From the NCBI RefSeq assembly GCF_021026345.1, contig NZ_JAJNCZ010000003.1, positions 124,001 through 188,000 on the forward strand: a stretch of 64,000 bases of DNA. The letters are read 5' to 3'. This DNA is from Rhizobium sp. GN54. GTDB taxonomy: Bacteria > Pseudomonadota > Alphaproteobacteria > Rhizobiales > Rhizobiaceae. Each line of letters opens with the position of its first letter. Position 1 is the stretch's first letter. Under the pieces are notes generated by a model. It did no database searches and had not been told where the DNA came from. It saw only the letters and a program-made list of their open reading frames with translations. A program made the position numbers and the translations under genes. This document shows positions 45,205 through 57,041 of this stretch, piece after piece.

Positions 45205-48201
45205 TTAGCCGCCGAGCGCGTCCTCGAGGAACGCCGCCAGTTGCGCGAGATGCTTGGACATCAGGCCCGTCGCCGGCGACGCCGCTGCCGGGCGGCCGGT
45301 GTAGCGGACGCGCTGGTGCTTGGCATCGATGTGGGCGAGCACCCACTCCAGGTACGGGTCGATGAACGACCAGGCACCCATGTTCTTCGGCTCTTCCTGG
45401 CACCAGACCATCTCCGCATGACGGAAGCGCGACAGCTCGTTGATGAGCGCCTTGGCCGGGAACGGATAGAGCTGCTCCAGGCGCAGCAGGTAGACGTCGT
45501 CGATACCCCGCTTCTCGCGCTCCTCGAGCAGGTCGTAGTAGACCTTGCCCGAGCACATGACGACGCGACGGATCTTGGCGTCCTTCTGCAGCTTGATCGG
45601 GCCGTCCTTGATCACCTCTGCGTCGTCCCACAGCAGGCGGTGGAACGAGCTCTCGCCGGCAAGCTCCGACAGGCTCGAAACGGCCCGCTTGTGGCGCAGC
45701 AGCGACTTCGGCGTCATCAGGATCAGCGGCTTGCGGAAGTCGCGCTTGATCTGCCGGCGCAGGATATGGAAGTAGTTCGCCGGCGTCGTGACGTTGGCGA
45801 CCTGCATGTTGTCTTCCGCGCAGAGCTGCAGGAAGCGTTCGAGGCGGGCGGACGAATGCTCCGGCCCCTGGCCCTCGTAGCCGTGCGGCAGCAGGCAGAC
45901 GAGGCCCGACATGCGCAGCCACTTGCGCTCGCCCGACGAGATGAACTGGTCGAACACCACCTGTGCGCCGTTGGCGAAGTCGCCGAACTGGGCTTCCCAC
46001 AGCGTCAGCGCATTCGGCCGCGCCAGCGAGTAGCCGTATTCGTAGCCAAGCACCGCCTCTTCCGAGAGCATCGAGTTGATGACCTCGTAGCGCGCCTGGG
46101 TGGGCGACAGGTTCGCCAGCGGAATGAAGCGCTCCTCGGTTTCCTGGTCGTAGAGCACCGAATGGCGCTGCGAGAAGGTGCCGCGCTCGCAATCCTGGCC
46201 GGACAGGCGGATCTTGGTGCCCTCGACGGCGAGCGAACCGAAGGCCATCGCCTCGCCCATCGCCCAGTCGAGACCTTCGCCGGTCTCGATCATCTGGGCG
46301 CGGTTGTCCATGAAGCGCTGGATCGTGCGGTGCGCCTTGAAACCATCAGGAATGGTGGAGAGCTTGCGGCCGATCTCCTTCAACTGCTTCATCGGCACCG
46401 AGGTCTTGCCGCGACGCTGCTCGTCGGCATTGTCGGCCGTGCGCAGGCCCGACCAGACGCCATCCAGCCAGTCGGCCTTGTTCGGCTTGTAGGACTGGCC
46501 GGCGTCGAACTCCTGCTCCAGGTTCGCGCGCCAGTCGGCCTTCATCTTCTCCAGTTCGCCTTCGGTGATCAGACCTTCGTCGATCAGGCGCTGGCCGTAG
46601 ATCTGCACGACCGTCTTGTGGGCACGGATCGCCTTGTACATCTTCGGCTGCGTGAACGCCGGCTCGTCGCCTTCGTTGTGACCGAAGCGACGGTAGCAGA
46701 ACATGTCGAGCACGACCGGCTTGTGGAACTTCATCCGGTATTCGGTGGCGATCTTGGCAGCGTAGACGACGGCTTCCGGATCGTCGCCGTTGACGTGGAA
46801 GATCGGCGCCTCGATCATCTTGGCGACGTCGGACGGATAGGGCGACGAGCGCGAGAAGGCCGGATTGGTGGTGAAGCCGATCTGGTTGTTGATGATGACG
46901 TGCATCGTTCCGGCGACGCGATAGCCGCGCAGGCCAGACAGGCCGAGGATTTCGGAAATGACGCCCTGGCCGGCAAAGGCCGCGTCGCCGTGGATCAGGA
47001 GCGGCATCACCTTGACGCGCTCGCGCAAGGGGATGATGTCGCCTTCGAAGACGGTCGCCATCTGGTCCTGCTTGGCGCGCGCCTTGCCCATGACGACCGG
47101 GTTGACGATCTCCAGGTGCGAGGGGTTCGCCGTCAGCGACAGGTGGACCTTGTTGTTGTCGAACTCGCGGTCCGACGAGGCGCCGAGGTGGTACTTCACG
47201 TCGCCCGAGCCTTCCACGTCGTCGGGCGCATAGGAGCCGCCCTTGAATTCGTGGAAGATCGCCCGATGCGGCTTGGCCATCACCTGGGAGAGCACGTTCA
47301 GGCGGCCGCGATGGGCCATGCCGAGGACGATCTCCTTCAGGCCTTCCTGGCCGCCGCGCTTGATGATCTGTTCCAGTGCCGGGATCAGCGCTTCGCCGCC
47401 ATCAAGGCCGAAACGCTTGGTGCCCTTGTACTTGACGTCGATGAACTGCTCGAAGCCTTCCGACTCGATCAGCTTCTGCAGGATCGCCTTCTTGCCTTCC
47501 GGCGTGAAGTCGACGCCCTTGTCGGGGCCCTCGATGCGTGCCTGGATCCACGCCTTGATCTCCGGATCGGAGATGTGCATGAACTCGACGCCGAGCGTCG
47601 AACAATAGGTCCGCTCGAGGATCTCCAGCATCTGCGGGATCGTCCCGTATTCGAGGCCGAGCACGTTGTCGAGGAAGATCGGGCGGCTGTAGTCGGCTTC
47701 CGAGAAGCCGTAGGACTTCGGCGACAGCTCGTCATAGTCCTCCACCGGGTCGGCGAGACCGAGCGGGTCGAGCTTGGCGTGCAGGTGGCCGCGCATGCGG
47801 TAGGCGCGGATCATCATGATGGCGCGCACGCTGTCGCGGCTCGCCTGCTGGACGTCACTGGCATTGACCGGGACGCCGGTCGAGGCCGCCGTCTCCTCGG
47901 CCTTGGCCTTGATCTTTTTCTCCACGGCCTTTTCGACCGTGCCCCAGTCGCCGTCGAGCGCCGATACGAGCTCGCCATTGGCGGCGATCGGCCAGTTCTT
48001 CTTCTTCCAGGACGCGCCCTGTGCCGCCTTCAGGATATCGGCCGGCCGGTCGTCGAGAGCCTTGAAGAAGCCCTGCCATTCGGGCGCCACGGAGGACGGA
48101 TCCTGCTCGTAGCGGGCATAGAGCTGTTCGATATAGGCTGCGTTGGCGCCGTCGAGGAACGACGTCACCTGAAACTGTTCGTTGGCGTCTTGTCTTGCCA
48201 T
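45205..48201 (-). CDS. sucA: 2-oxoglutarate dehydrogenase E1 component
   Basis: A 998-residue thiamine-diphosphate-dependent decarboxylase that starts the 2-oxoglutarate dehydrogenase reaction. The N-terminal region has the SFLDGANAAYIEQLYARYEQ start that binds E2/E3. Cofactor-binding motifs include GMAHRGRLNVL, GDAAFAGQGVISE and NNQIGFTT. The start MARQDANEQF is the family start. An in-frame extension of 47 codons upstream is Arg-rich and ignored. An AGGAGG motif lies 24 bases before the ATG, with a compact hairpin in between (see findings). Confidence 0.97.
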   Translation of the reverse strand: MARQDANEQFQVTSFLDGANAAYIEQLYARYEQDPSSVAPEWQGFFKALDDRPADILKAAQGASWKKKNWPIAANGELVSALDGDWGTVEKAVEKKIKAKAEETAASTGVPVNASDVQQASRDSVRAIMMIRAYRMRGHLHAKLDPLGLADPVEDYDELSPKSYGFSEADYSRPIFLDNVLGLEYGTIPQMLEILERTYCSTLGVEFMHISDPEIKAWIQARIEGPDKGVDFTPEGKKAILQKLIESEGFEQFIDVKYKGTKRFGLDGGEALIPALEQIIKRGGQEGLKEIVLGMAHRGRLNVLSQVMAKPHRAIFHEFKGGSYAPDDVEGSGDVKYHLGASSDREFDNNKVHLSLTANPSHLEIVNPVVMGKARAKQDQMATVFEGDIIPLRERVKVMPLLIHGDAAFAGQGVISEILGLSGLRGYRVAGTMHVIINNQIGFTTNPAFSRSSPYPSDVAKMIEAPIFHVNGDDPEAVVYAAKIATEYRMKFHKPVVLDMFCYRRFGHNEGDEPAFTQPKMYKAIRAHKTVVQIYGQRLIDEGLITEGELEKMKADWRANLEQEFDAGQSYKPNKADWLDGVWSGLRTADNADEQRRGKTSVPMKQLKEIGRKLSTIPDGFKAHRTIQRFMDNRAQMIETGEGLDWAMGEAMAFGSLAVEGTKIRLSGQDCERGTFSQRHSVLYDQETEERFIPLANLSPTQARYEVINSMLSEEAVLGYEYGYSLARPNALTLWEAQFGDFANGAQVVFDQFISSGERKWLRMSGLVCLLPHGYEGQGPEHSSARLERFLQLCAEDNMQVANVTTPANYFHILRRQIKRDFRKPLILMTPKSLLRHKRAVSSLSELAGESSFHRLLWDDAEVIKDGPIKLQKDAKIRRVVMCSGKVYYDLLEEREKRGIDDVYLLRLEQLYPFPAKALINELSRFRHAEMVWCQEEPKNMGAWSFIDPYLEWVLAHIDAKHQRVRYTGRPAAASPATGLMSKHLAQLAAFLEDALGG

Positions 48202-48209
48202 GGTCGCTC

Positions 48210-48226
48210 GCGGGCGCCGCGCCCGC
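48210..48226 (-). promoter_or_regulatory. Hairpin between the sucA ribosome-binding site and its ATG
   Basis: The minus strand reads AGGAGG (48231-48226), then GCGGGCG-CGG-CGCCCGC (48226-48210), then 8 bases and the sucA ATG. If the 17-base hairpin folds, the distance from AGGAGG to ATG drops to about 8 bases, a normal spacing. If it stays open, the spacing is too long. Confidence 0.5.
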
Positions 48227-48318
48227 CTCCTGACTTCAATCCACCCCGGAAGGTGCGCCGGGGGAAACGCCCGCCCGCAAAGCGCGTCCACGTCGACGCG
48301 CCGGGCGATGGGAACTGA

Positions 48319-48339
48319 CGGCCGGCGCTTCGCCGGCCG
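48319..48339 (-). other. Strong GC stem-loop between sucD and sucA
   Basis: CGGCCGGCG and CGCCGGCCG form a perfect 9-bp stem with a 3-base loop in the 153-base gap between sucD and sucA. No T-run follows. It may stabilise or process the mRNA and set different levels for sucCD and sucAB. Confidence 0.6.
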
Positions 48340-48354
48340 CACCTGTCGTCAGTC

Positions 48355-49257
48355 TCAGCCCTTCAGGACTTCGACGAGGGTCTTGCCGAGGCGCGCCGGG
48401 GACGGCGACACCTTGATGCCGGCCGCTTCCATGGCCGCGATCTTCGATTCCGCGTCGCCCTTGCCGCCGGAGACGACGGCGCCGGCATGGCCCATGGTGC
48501 GGCCCTTCGGCGCCGTACGACCGGCGATGAAGCCGGCCATCGGCTTCTTGCGGCCCTTCTTGGCTTCGTCGATGAGGAACTGCGCCGCATCTTCCTCGGC
48601 CGAGCCGCCGATCTCGCCGATCATGATGATCGAGGTCGTGGCCTCGTCGGCGAGGAACATCTCCAGCACGTCGATGAACTCGGTGCCCTTGACCGGGTCG
48701 CCGCCGATGCCGACAGCGGTGGTCTGGCCGAGGCCTTCGTTGGAGGTCTGGAACACGGCTTCATAGGTCAGCGTACCGGAGCGCGAGACGATGCCGACCG
48801 AACCCTTGCGGAAGATCGAACCCGGCATGATGCCGATCTTGCATTCTTCCGGCGTCAGGATGCCCGGGCAGTTCGGACCGAGCAGGCGCGACTTCGACTT
48901 GTCGAGACGGGCCTTCACCCGCACCATGTCCATGACCGGGATGCCCTCGGTGATGCAGGTGATGAACGGGATCTCGGCGTCGATCGCCTCGATGATCGCA
49001 TCCGCAGCACCAGCCGGCGGAACGTAGATCACCGACGCGTCGGCACCGGTCTTTTCCTTGGCCTCGGCGACGGTTGCGAAGATCGGCAGGCTTTCGCCCT
49101 TCGAGCCGGTCCAGGTTTCGCCGCCCTTCTTCGGGTGGATGCCGCCGACCATCTGCGTGCCGTAGTAGGCGAGCGCCTGCTCGGTATGGAAGGTGCCGGT
49201 CTTGCCGGTCAGGCCCTGAACGAGAACCTTGGTATTCTTGTTGACGAGAATAGACAT
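48355..49257 (-). CDS. sucD: Succinyl-CoA synthetase alpha subunit
   Basis: A 300-residue subunit that binds CoA and carries the phosphohistidine intermediate. N-terminal [12 protein letters not shown] binds Co[11 protein letters not shown] and the C-terminal [17 protein letters not shown], with catalytic H257, are canonical. It follows sucC by 16 bases, and the two form the alpha-beta enzyme. Confidence 0.97.
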   Translation of the reverse strand: MSILVNKNTKVLVQGLTGKTGTFHTEQALAYYGTQMVGGIHPKKGGETWTGSKGESLPIFATVAEAKEKTGADASVIYVPPAGAADAIIEAIDAEIPFITCITEGIPVMDMVRVKARLDKSKSRLLGPNCPGILTPEECKIGIMPGSIFRKGSVGIVSRSGTLTYEAVFQTSNEGLGQTTAVGIGGDPVKGTEFIDVLEMFLADEATTSIIMIGEIGGSAEEDAAQFLIDEAKKGRKKPMAGFIAGRTAPKGRTMGHAGAVVSGGKGDAESKIAAMEAAGIKVSPSPARLGKTLVEVLKG

Positions 49258-49273
49258 CTAGCAGGTCCTCAAA

Positions 49274-50467
<1,194 letters not shown>

Positions 50468-50497
50468 GGAAGGTTTCCTCTCTCTTGGCCGAAGCGG

Positions 50498-51559
<1,062 letters not shown>

Positions 51560-51587
51560 CTAATACTTTTTGGCATAGATATTTCAA
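51560..51587 (-). promoter_or_regulatory. Candidate sigma-70-type promoter of the mdh-suc operon
   Basis: The minus strand reads TTGAAA (51587-51582), 16 bases, then TATTAG (51565-51560). These fit -35 and -10 elements and place the transcript start near 51553, about 90 bases before mdh. Confidence 0.45.
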
Positions 51588-51601
51588 TCGGTTAGATCAT
51601 G

Positions 51602-51627
51602 AATTTCTTACGTAAACGTAAGAAATT
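51602..51627. promoter_or_regulatory. 26-bp perfect palindrome upstream of mdh
   Basis: AATTTCTTACGT (51602-51613) and ACGTAAGAAATT (51616-51627) are perfect inverted copies with 2 bases between. No T-run follows on either strand, so it is not a terminator. Relative to the candidate promoter its centre is near -61, a common activator position. Confidence 0.65.
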
Positions 51628-51641
51628 ACGTCGCGAGATCG

Positions 51642-52823
51642 TCACAATTCGGCAACGTTCCGCCGATGGCTCTCCGCATACTCGACGCTGCGGATCTCGA
51701 TCAGCCGCGAAACCGTCCGGTCGAATTCAAAACCTTCTGTACCCTTCTTCGCAACCAGCAGGCTCTCCGGCGCCGCCGCAGCCGAGGCGAACAGGCGGGC
51801 GCCATGGTCGTAGATCGTATCGACGAGGTTGATGAAACGCTTGGTTTCGTTGCGCCGGTCGGGACCCAGAAAGGGAATATGGTCGAGGAAGATGGTGTCG
51901 TAGCGCTTCAGGACCGCTAGGTAGTCGGCAGCCCCCATCGGCTTTTCGCAGAGATCGGCGAAGGAGAAACGGGCCGCCCGCCCGGCCGCCGCAGGAACGG
52001 CAATCTCGCGACCCCGGAAGGCGATCGTCGCTGGCTTCACCTCATTGCCCGCGGTCTCCCGCGCCCAGGCCTTGTCCATGGCCTGGTCCGCTTCGGCCCC
52101 AAGCGGATAACGAAACACCGGCAGGCCCTCGTCCTTTTCAAGCCGGTAGTCCGTCCCCGAATCCAGCGCGACGATGTCGACGTGCTTCTTGAGCAGGTCG
52201 ACGAAGGGCAGGAACAAGCCACGGTTGAGGCCGTCCTTGTAGAGATTGTCCGGCTCGACGTTCGAGGTGGCGACGAGAATGCAGCCACGCGCGAACAGTT
52301 CCGAAAACAGCCGCGACAGGATCATCGCATCGGCAATATCCGTCACCGAGAATTCGTCGAAGCACAGAAGCCGCGCCTCGGCGATCAGGGCCTCGGCCAC
52401 GGGCGGCACCGGGTCTGCCTGCTTGGTCTCGCCGTTCTTCAGTTTCTGGCGGTGCCGGTGGATGCGGTCGTGCACATCGGCCATGAATTCATGGAAATGG
52501 GCCCTGCGCTTGCGCTTGATCGGCACGAGCGAGAAGAACAGGTCCATGAGCATGGTCTTGCCGCGACCGACCCCGCCATGGATGTAGAGCCCGCGCGGAA
52601 CAGCGGATCTCTCCGGCTTGCGCGAGGCGAACAGCCAGCCGAGCGCGCTCGACTTGCGCGCCGGCCGTTGCGTCTGGATGGCCTGAAGGAGCGTGTCGAA
52701 CCGCTGCGCCATCGCGGCCTGCAGCGGGTCGGGCTGTATCTCGCCTGCCGCCACCTTTGCCTTCAGCTTGTCGGTGACGCCGTGTTCCGGATAGGCGGAG
52801 ACCTTGTCCCAATCCTGCTTCAT
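51642..52823 (-). CDS. zapE: Cell division protein ZapE (AFG1-like ATPase)
   Basis: A 393-residue AFG1-like P-loop ATPase. The Walker A is in YIHGGVGRGKTMLMD, and the Walker B region is ARLLCFDEFSVTDIADAMIL. The RRAHFHEFMADVHDRIHR segment is typical. E. coli ZapE associates with the Z-ring under stress, while mitochondrial AFG1 acts in respiratory protein quality control; the role here is inferred from family. The ATG of MKQDWDKV is preferred to a GTG two codons earlier. Confidence 0.92.
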   Translation of the reverse strand: MKQDWDKVSAYPEHGVTDKLKAKVAAGEIQPDPLQAAMAQRFDTLLQAIQTQRPARKSSALGWLFASRKPERSAVPRGLYIHGGVGRGKTMLMDLFFSLVPIKRKRRAHFHEFMADVHDRIHRHRQKLKNGETKQADPVPPVAEALIAEARLLCFDEFSVTDIADAMILSRLFSELFARGCILVATSNVEPDNLYKDGLNRGLFLPFVDLLKKHVDIVALDSGTDYRLEKDEGLPVFRYPLGAEADQAMDKAWARETAGNEVKPATIAFRGREIAVPAAAGRAARFSFADLCEKPMGAADYLAVLKRYDTIFLDHIPFLGPDRRNETKRFINLVDTIYDHGARLFASAAAAPESLLVAKKGTEGFEFDRTVSRLIEIRSVEYAESHRRNVAEL

Positions 52824-52865
52824 GGGCACTGCCGAAGATCTCCGTGAGGACTGGAATGTCCGCGA

Positions 52866-53411
52866 TCAGCGCGACAGGCTGATCGGCTGGCCGCCGCTGG
52901 TGGAGCCGTCGAAGCGCGAGTCCGCCGTCCGGTAGAGGCGCGCGATCTCGTTGCCGTCGCGGTTCTTCAGAACGACCTGCTTGCCGGCCACTTCCCAGGA
53001 GCCCATCTGCGTCAGTTCGCCCGCGCAGCCACGGGTGCCGCCGCGCGAACCGGCGCCGAGATTGGTCAAGGTCAGGAACATGTCGCACGAAGTCGGCCCG
53101 TTGCTGACGCGCCAATTGCCAACCATGGCTTCCTTCTTGACGTCCATCGCCGAGGCCGACGCACCGGCATCTGCGCCGGGAACGCCGCCCGGCGTCGCCA
53201 TCGCAGTGTCCGTGGTCGGGGCGGCCGGGAACTGGGACGAACCGCTGGTGCTGGTGGAGGGATCGGGAAGCTGGCTGGAGGAAACCGTTCCGACCGGCGC
53301 AGGCTGCAGCGGCGCGGTCGGCTGCGTATCGATGCCGCCCATGGAAGTCCGCTGGCAGCCGGCCAGCGCAAGCGCCATCATCAGTCCGCCTGCCACCTGT
53401 ACAATCCGCAT
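52866..53411 (-). CDS. Omp19-like outer-membrane lipoprotein, AprI/Inh protease-inhibitor domain
   Basis: A 181-residue lipoprotein with lipobox LAGC at 16-19. A disordered Pro/Ser/Thr-rich linker (about 20-85) leads to a C-terminal beta domain. The domain has [17 protein letters not shown], a second cysteine in RGCAGEL and ends [15 protein letters not shown]. This closely follows the pattern of Brucella Omp19, an Inh-type protease inhibitor. It probably sits in the outer membrane. It lies 42 bases upstream of zapE on the same strand. Confidence 0.88.
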   Translation of the reverse strand: MRIVQVAGGLMMALALAGCQRTSMGGIDTQPTAPLQPAPVGTVSSSQLPDPSTSTSGSSQFPAAPTTDTAMATPGGVPGADAGASASAMDVKKEAMVGNWRVSNGPTSCDMFLTLTNLGAGSRGGTRGCAGELTQMGSWEVAGKQVVLKNRDGNEIARLYRTADSRFDGSTSGGQPISLSR

Positions 53412-53559
53412 GTCGAAACTCCTGCCCTTCGTCGATGCTGTGGATACGCGACAATCATGGCGGCTTAACGTAAACCGACGGTTTAAATCAAGTCTTAGCC
53501 ATCATGTTTCGCTGCGGCCCATGGCTATGGCACCCGATCGGCGGCGGCGACCCCTTACG

Positions 53560-53586
53560 AAAATGCCGGGCACGAGGCCCGGCATT
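53560..53586 (-). terminator. Probable terminator of the sdh operon
   Basis: AATGCCGGGC and GCCCGGCATT form a perfect 10-bp stem with a 5-base loop, 23 bases after the sdhB stop. On the minus strand it is followed by a short TTT run, so it is a modest intrinsic terminator. Confidence 0.7.
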
Positions 53587-53609
53587 CGCAGTGTTTCGTC
53601 CGCGTCGCG

Positions 53610-54389
53610 TCAGAGCCGCCGCTCGACCAGCATCTTCTTGATCTCGCCGATCGCCTTGGCCGGGTTCAGGCCCTTCGGGCAGGCCTGGGCGCAGTTCATG
53701 ATCGTGTGGCAGCGATAGAGCCGGAACGGATCCTCGAGATTATCGAGCCGCTCGCCGGTAGCCTCGTCTCTGCTATCGATCAGCCAGCGATAGGCCTGCA
53801 GCAGCACGGCCGGGCCGAGATAGCGGTCGCCATTCCACCAGTAGCTCGGACAGGAGGTCGAGCAGCAGGCGCACAGGATGCACTCGTAGAGGCCGTCGAG
53901 CTTCTGGCGGTCCTCGTGGCTCTGCTTCCATTCCTTGGCCGGCGTCGGCGACTCCGTCTTCAGCCAGGGCTCGATCGAGCGGTGCTGGGCGTAGAAGTGC
54001 GTCAGGTCGGGCACCAGGTCCTTCACCACCGGCATGTGCGGCAGCGGGTAGATCTTCACCGCGCCCTTCACTTCGTCCATGCCCTTGGTGCAGGCGAGCG
54101 TGTTGGTGCCGTCGATGTTCATCGCGCAGGAGCCGCAGATGCCCTCGCGGCAGGAGCGGCGCAGCGTCAGCGTCGGATCGATCTTGTTCTTGATGTAGAG
54201 CAGCGCGTCCAGCACCATCGGGCCGCAGTCGTCGACATCGACATAGAACGTGTCGATCGACGGGTTCTTGCCGTCGTCAGGGCTCCAGCGATAGACGCGG
54301 AACTCGCGGGTGTTGGCGGCGCCGGCCGGCTTCGGCCAGACCTTGCCTTCGGTGATCTGCGAGTTCTTCGGGAGGGCGAGTTCGACCAT
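53610..54389 (-). CDS. sdhB: Succinate dehydrogenase iron-sulfur subunit
   Basis: A 259-residue subunit carrying three clusters. The 2Fe-2S ligands are C80, C85, C88 and C100; the 4Fe-4S ligands are C170, C173, C176 and C237; the 3Fe-4S ligands are C180, C227 and C233. It passes electrons from SdhA to ubiquinone in complex II. It is the last gene of sdhCDAB, 18 bases after sdhA. Confidence 0.97.
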   Translation of the reverse strand: MVELALPKNSQITEGKVWPKPAGAANTREFRVYRWSPDDGKNPSIDTFYVDVDDCGPMVLDALLYIKNKIDPTLTLRRSCREGICGSCAMNIDGTNTLACTKGMDEVKGAVKIYPLPHMPVVKDLVPDLTHFYAQHRSIEPWLKTESPTPAKEWKQSHEDRQKLDGLYECILCACCSTSCPSYWWNGDRYLGPAVLLQAYRWLIDSRDEATGERLDNLEDPFRLYRCHTIMNCAQACPKGLNPAKAIGEIKKMLVERRL

Positions 54390-54407
54390 GTCCAGTTTTC
54401 CTCGGGA

Positions 54408-56249
54408 TCAGTAGACGCGGGCCTTGGGCTCGATCTTCTTCGGATCGATCCCGTCGGCGATGAGGTCGGTATGGACCGGCCGGTAGTCGAGCTTGACGTT
54501 GCCGTTCGCATCGACCCAGGCGAGCGTGTGCTTGCGCCAGTTGACGTCGTCGCGGCCGGCGAACGGGCCGGAGGTATAGTCCTCGCGGGCGTGGGAACCG
54601 CGGCTTTCCTTGCGCGCCTCGGCGCCGACCACCGTGGCGATCGCGTTCGCCATCAGGTTTTCCAGTTCCAGCGTCTCCACCAGGTCGGAGTTCCAGATCA
54701 GCGACCGGTCGGTGACCTTGATGTCGGCCATCTCGCCCCAGATCTCCTTCATGCGACGGCAGCCGCTCTCCAGCGATTCCTGCGTGCGGAACACGGCCGC
54801 GTCGTCCTGCATGGTGCGCTGCATCTTGTCGCGCAGCACCGCCGTCGGCGTGCCGCCATCGGCAAAGCGCAGCCGGTCGAAGCGTTCCATGATCCTGTCG
54901 CAGGCAGCCACGTCGAGCGCCGGAATGGGGGCGGCGCGGTCGATCACCTCGCCGGCGCGGATGGCGGCGGCGCGGCCGAAGACCACGAGGTCGATCAGCG
55001 AGTTGGAGCCGAGGCGGTTGGCGCCGTGCACCGAGGCACAGCCGGCCTCGCCGACCGCCATCAGGCCGGGCGCGATGCGCTCCGGATTGGCGCTGTCGGC
55101 ATTGAGAACCTCGCCCCAGAAGTTCGTCGGCACGCCGCCCATGTTGTAGTGAACGGTCGGCAGAACCGGGATCGGCTCGCGGGTGACGTCGACGCCGGCA
55201 AAGATCTTCGCGCTTTCCGAGATACCGGGAAGGCGCTCGTGCAGCACGGCCGGATCGAGATGGTCGAGGTGCAGGAAGATATGGTCCTTGTTCTTGCCGA
55301 CGCCGCGGCCCTCGCGGATCTCCATCGTCATGCAGCGCGAGACGACGTCGCGCGAGGCAAGGTCCTTGGCGGACGGCGCATAGCGCTCCATGAAGCGCTC
55401 GCCCTCGGAATTGACGAGATAGCCGCCCTCGCCGCGGGCACCTTCCGTGATCAGGCAGCCCGAGCCGTAGATGCCGGTCGGGTGGAACTGCACGAACTCC
55501 ATGTCCTGCAGAGGCAGGCCGGCGCGTGCGATCATCCCGCCGCCGTCGCCGGTGCAGGTATGCGCCGAGGTCGCCGAGAAGTAGGCGCGGCCGTAGCCGC
55601 CCGTCGCCAGCACCACCATCTTGGCCGAGAAGCGATGGATCGTGCCATCGTCGAGGTTCCAGGCGACGACGCCGGTGCAGCGGCCGTCGGCCGACATGAT
55701 CAGGTCGAGCGCGAAATACTCGATGAAGAATTCGGCATTGTTGCGCAGCGACTGGCCATAGAGCGTGTGCAGGATGGCGTGGCCGGTACGGTCGGCGACC
55801 GCGCAGGTGCGCTGCACCGGCGGGCCTTCGCCATAGTTCTGCATGTGGCCGCCGAACGGCCGCTGGTAGATCTTGCCTTCCTCGTTGCGCGAGAAGGGGA
55901 CACCGTAGTGCTCGAGCTCATAGACCGCCTTCGGCGCCTCCATGGCGAGATACTGCATGGCGTCGACGTCGCCGAGCCAGTCGGAGCCCTTCACCGTATC
56001 GTAGAGGTGCCACTGCCAGCTGTCGGGCGTCATGTTCTGCAGGGAGGCGGCGATGCCGCCTTGGGCCGCGACGGTGTGCGAACGCGTCGGGAAGACCTTG
56101 GTGATACAGGCCGTCTTCAGGCCCTGCTCGGCCATGCCGAGTGTGGCGCGCAGCCCTGCGCCGCCCGCGCCCACGACGACCACATCGAAGGCATGGTCCA
56201 CATACTGGTAGGCTTTGCCGTTTGTCGCCGGCGAGGAATTCGGTGCCAT
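54408..56249 (-). CDS. sdhA: Succinate dehydrogenase flavoprotein subunit
   Basis: A 613-residue flavoprotein that oxidises succinate to fumarate. FAD binding uses VVVGAGGAG (24-32) and the covalent FAD histidine is H58 ([10 protein letters not shown]). Active-site blocks EFVQFHPTG and [15 protein letters not shown] are present. It lies 6 bases after sdhD. Confidence 0.97.
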   Translation of the reverse strand: MAPNSSPATNGKAYQYVDHAFDVVVVGAGGAGLRATLGMAEQGLKTACITKVFPTRSHTVAAQGGIAASLQNMTPDSWQWHLYDTVKGSDWLGDVDAMQYLAMEAPKAVYELEHYGVPFSRNEEGKIYQRPFGGHMQNYGEGPPVQRTCAVADRTGHAILHTLYGQSLRNNAEFFIEYFALDLIMSADGRCTGVVAWNLDDGTIHRFSAKMVVLATGGYGRAYFSATSAHTCTGDGGGMIARAGLPLQDMEFVQFHPTGIYGSGCLITEGARGEGGYLVNSEGERFMERYAPSAKDLASRDVVSRCMTMEIREGRGVGKNKDHIFLHLDHLDPAVLHERLPGISESAKIFAGVDVTREPIPVLPTVHYNMGGVPTNFWGEVLNADSANPERIAPGLMAVGEAGCASVHGANRLGSNSLIDLVVFGRAAAIRAGEVIDRAAPIPALDVAACDRIMERFDRLRFADGGTPTAVLRDKMQRTMQDDAAVFRTQESLESGCRRMKEIWGEMADIKVTDRSLIWNSDLVETLELENLMANAIATVVGAEARKESRGSHAREDYTSGPFAGRDDVNWRKHTLAWVDANGNVKLDYRPVHTDLIADGIDPKKIEPKARVY

Positions 56250-56255
56250 GGTGAA

Positions 56256-56636
56256 TTATCCTGCGAAGGCGATCTTCAGGACGGCGAAAAGACAGAGCCC
56301 GCCGACCAGGACCGCAAAGAAGGTATTGAGCATGAGGAGGACGATCTTGCTGCCTTCCGCGTGGACGTAGTCCTCGATGATGACCTGCATGCCGAGCTTC
56401 ATGTGGTAGAGCGCCGAAAGCACCACCAGCCCCATCAGCACCGCGACGATCGGGCGCGACAGCGCCGCCCGCACTTCGGCATAGGGTGCGCCGGCATAGC
56501 AGATGAGGAAACCGACAAAGAAGAGCATCAGCGGCACGTTGGCGACCGCCGTCATCCGCTGGCGCCAGAAGTGTTCCGTGCCTTCCTTGGCCGAGCCGAG
56601 CCCGCGAACGCGGCCGAGAGGTGTACGCATGTCCAT
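56256..56636 (-). CDS. sdhD: Succinate dehydrogenase membrane anchor subunit SdhD
   Basis: A 126-residue membrane anchor with three hydrophobic segments (about 29-47, 60-78 and 98-122). The haem-ligand histidine is probably in [17 protein letters not shown], the typical SdhD block between helices two and three. With SdhC it binds haem b and ubiquinone. It starts 12 bases after sdhC. Confidence 0.93.
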   Translation of the reverse strand: MDMRTPLGRVRGLGSAKEGTEHFWRQRMTAVANVPLMLFFVGFLICYAGAPYAEVRAALSRPIVAVLMGLVVLSALYHMKLGMQVIIEDYVHAEGSKIVLLMLNTFFAVLVGGLCLFAVLKIAFAG

Positions 56637-56648
56637 GATTGTTGTTCC

Positions 56649-57041
56649 TCAGCGCACCAGGAGACCGATCGCCCAGACCAGCACCGTCAACCCAAGCGAC
56701 ACGACCAGCGACGCCTTGGCGACCTTCGTGGCGAAATGCTTCTCGTAACCGTGTCCCGTATCCCAGGCGAAGTGGCGAATGCCGCCGACCATGTGATGGA
56801 ACAGCGCCCAGGTATAGCCGACCAGGATCAACGTGCCGATCCAGGTCCCGAAGAACCAGCTGACCCAGTTGAAGTACTCCTCGCCCATCGCCGCCGCGAT
56901 CAGCCACCAGGCCACGAGCACCGTGCCGAAATAGAGCGCGCCGCCGGTAATGCGGTGCACGATCGACATGACCATGGTGGGAATTGGCTTGTAGATCTGG
57001 AGATGCGGCGAGAGCGGCCGGCCTTTTGTGACATTCGTCAT
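56649..57041 (-). CDS. sdhC: Succinate dehydrogenase cytochrome b556 subunit SdhC
   Basis: A 130-residue anchor with three membrane segments. RPLSPHLQIYK and the SIVHRITGGALYFG block are the family signature, and the haem-ligand His lies in LFHHMVGGIRHFAWD. The start MTNVTKGRPL is the family start; the frame is open for 49 more codons upstream without similarity. It opens the sdhCDAB operon. Confidence 0.94.
   Translation of the reverse strand: MTNVTKGRPLSPHLQIYKPIPTMVMSIVHRITGGALYFGTVLVAWWLIAAAMGEEYFNWVSWFFGTWIGTLILVGYTWALFHHMVGGIRHFAWDTGHGYEKHFATKVAKASLVVSLGLTVLVWAIGLLVR

Noticed and set aside
45100-48318. A 1072-codon open frame opposite sucA
   Set aside because: It is an antisense shadow of sucA with biased composition and no recognisable domain.
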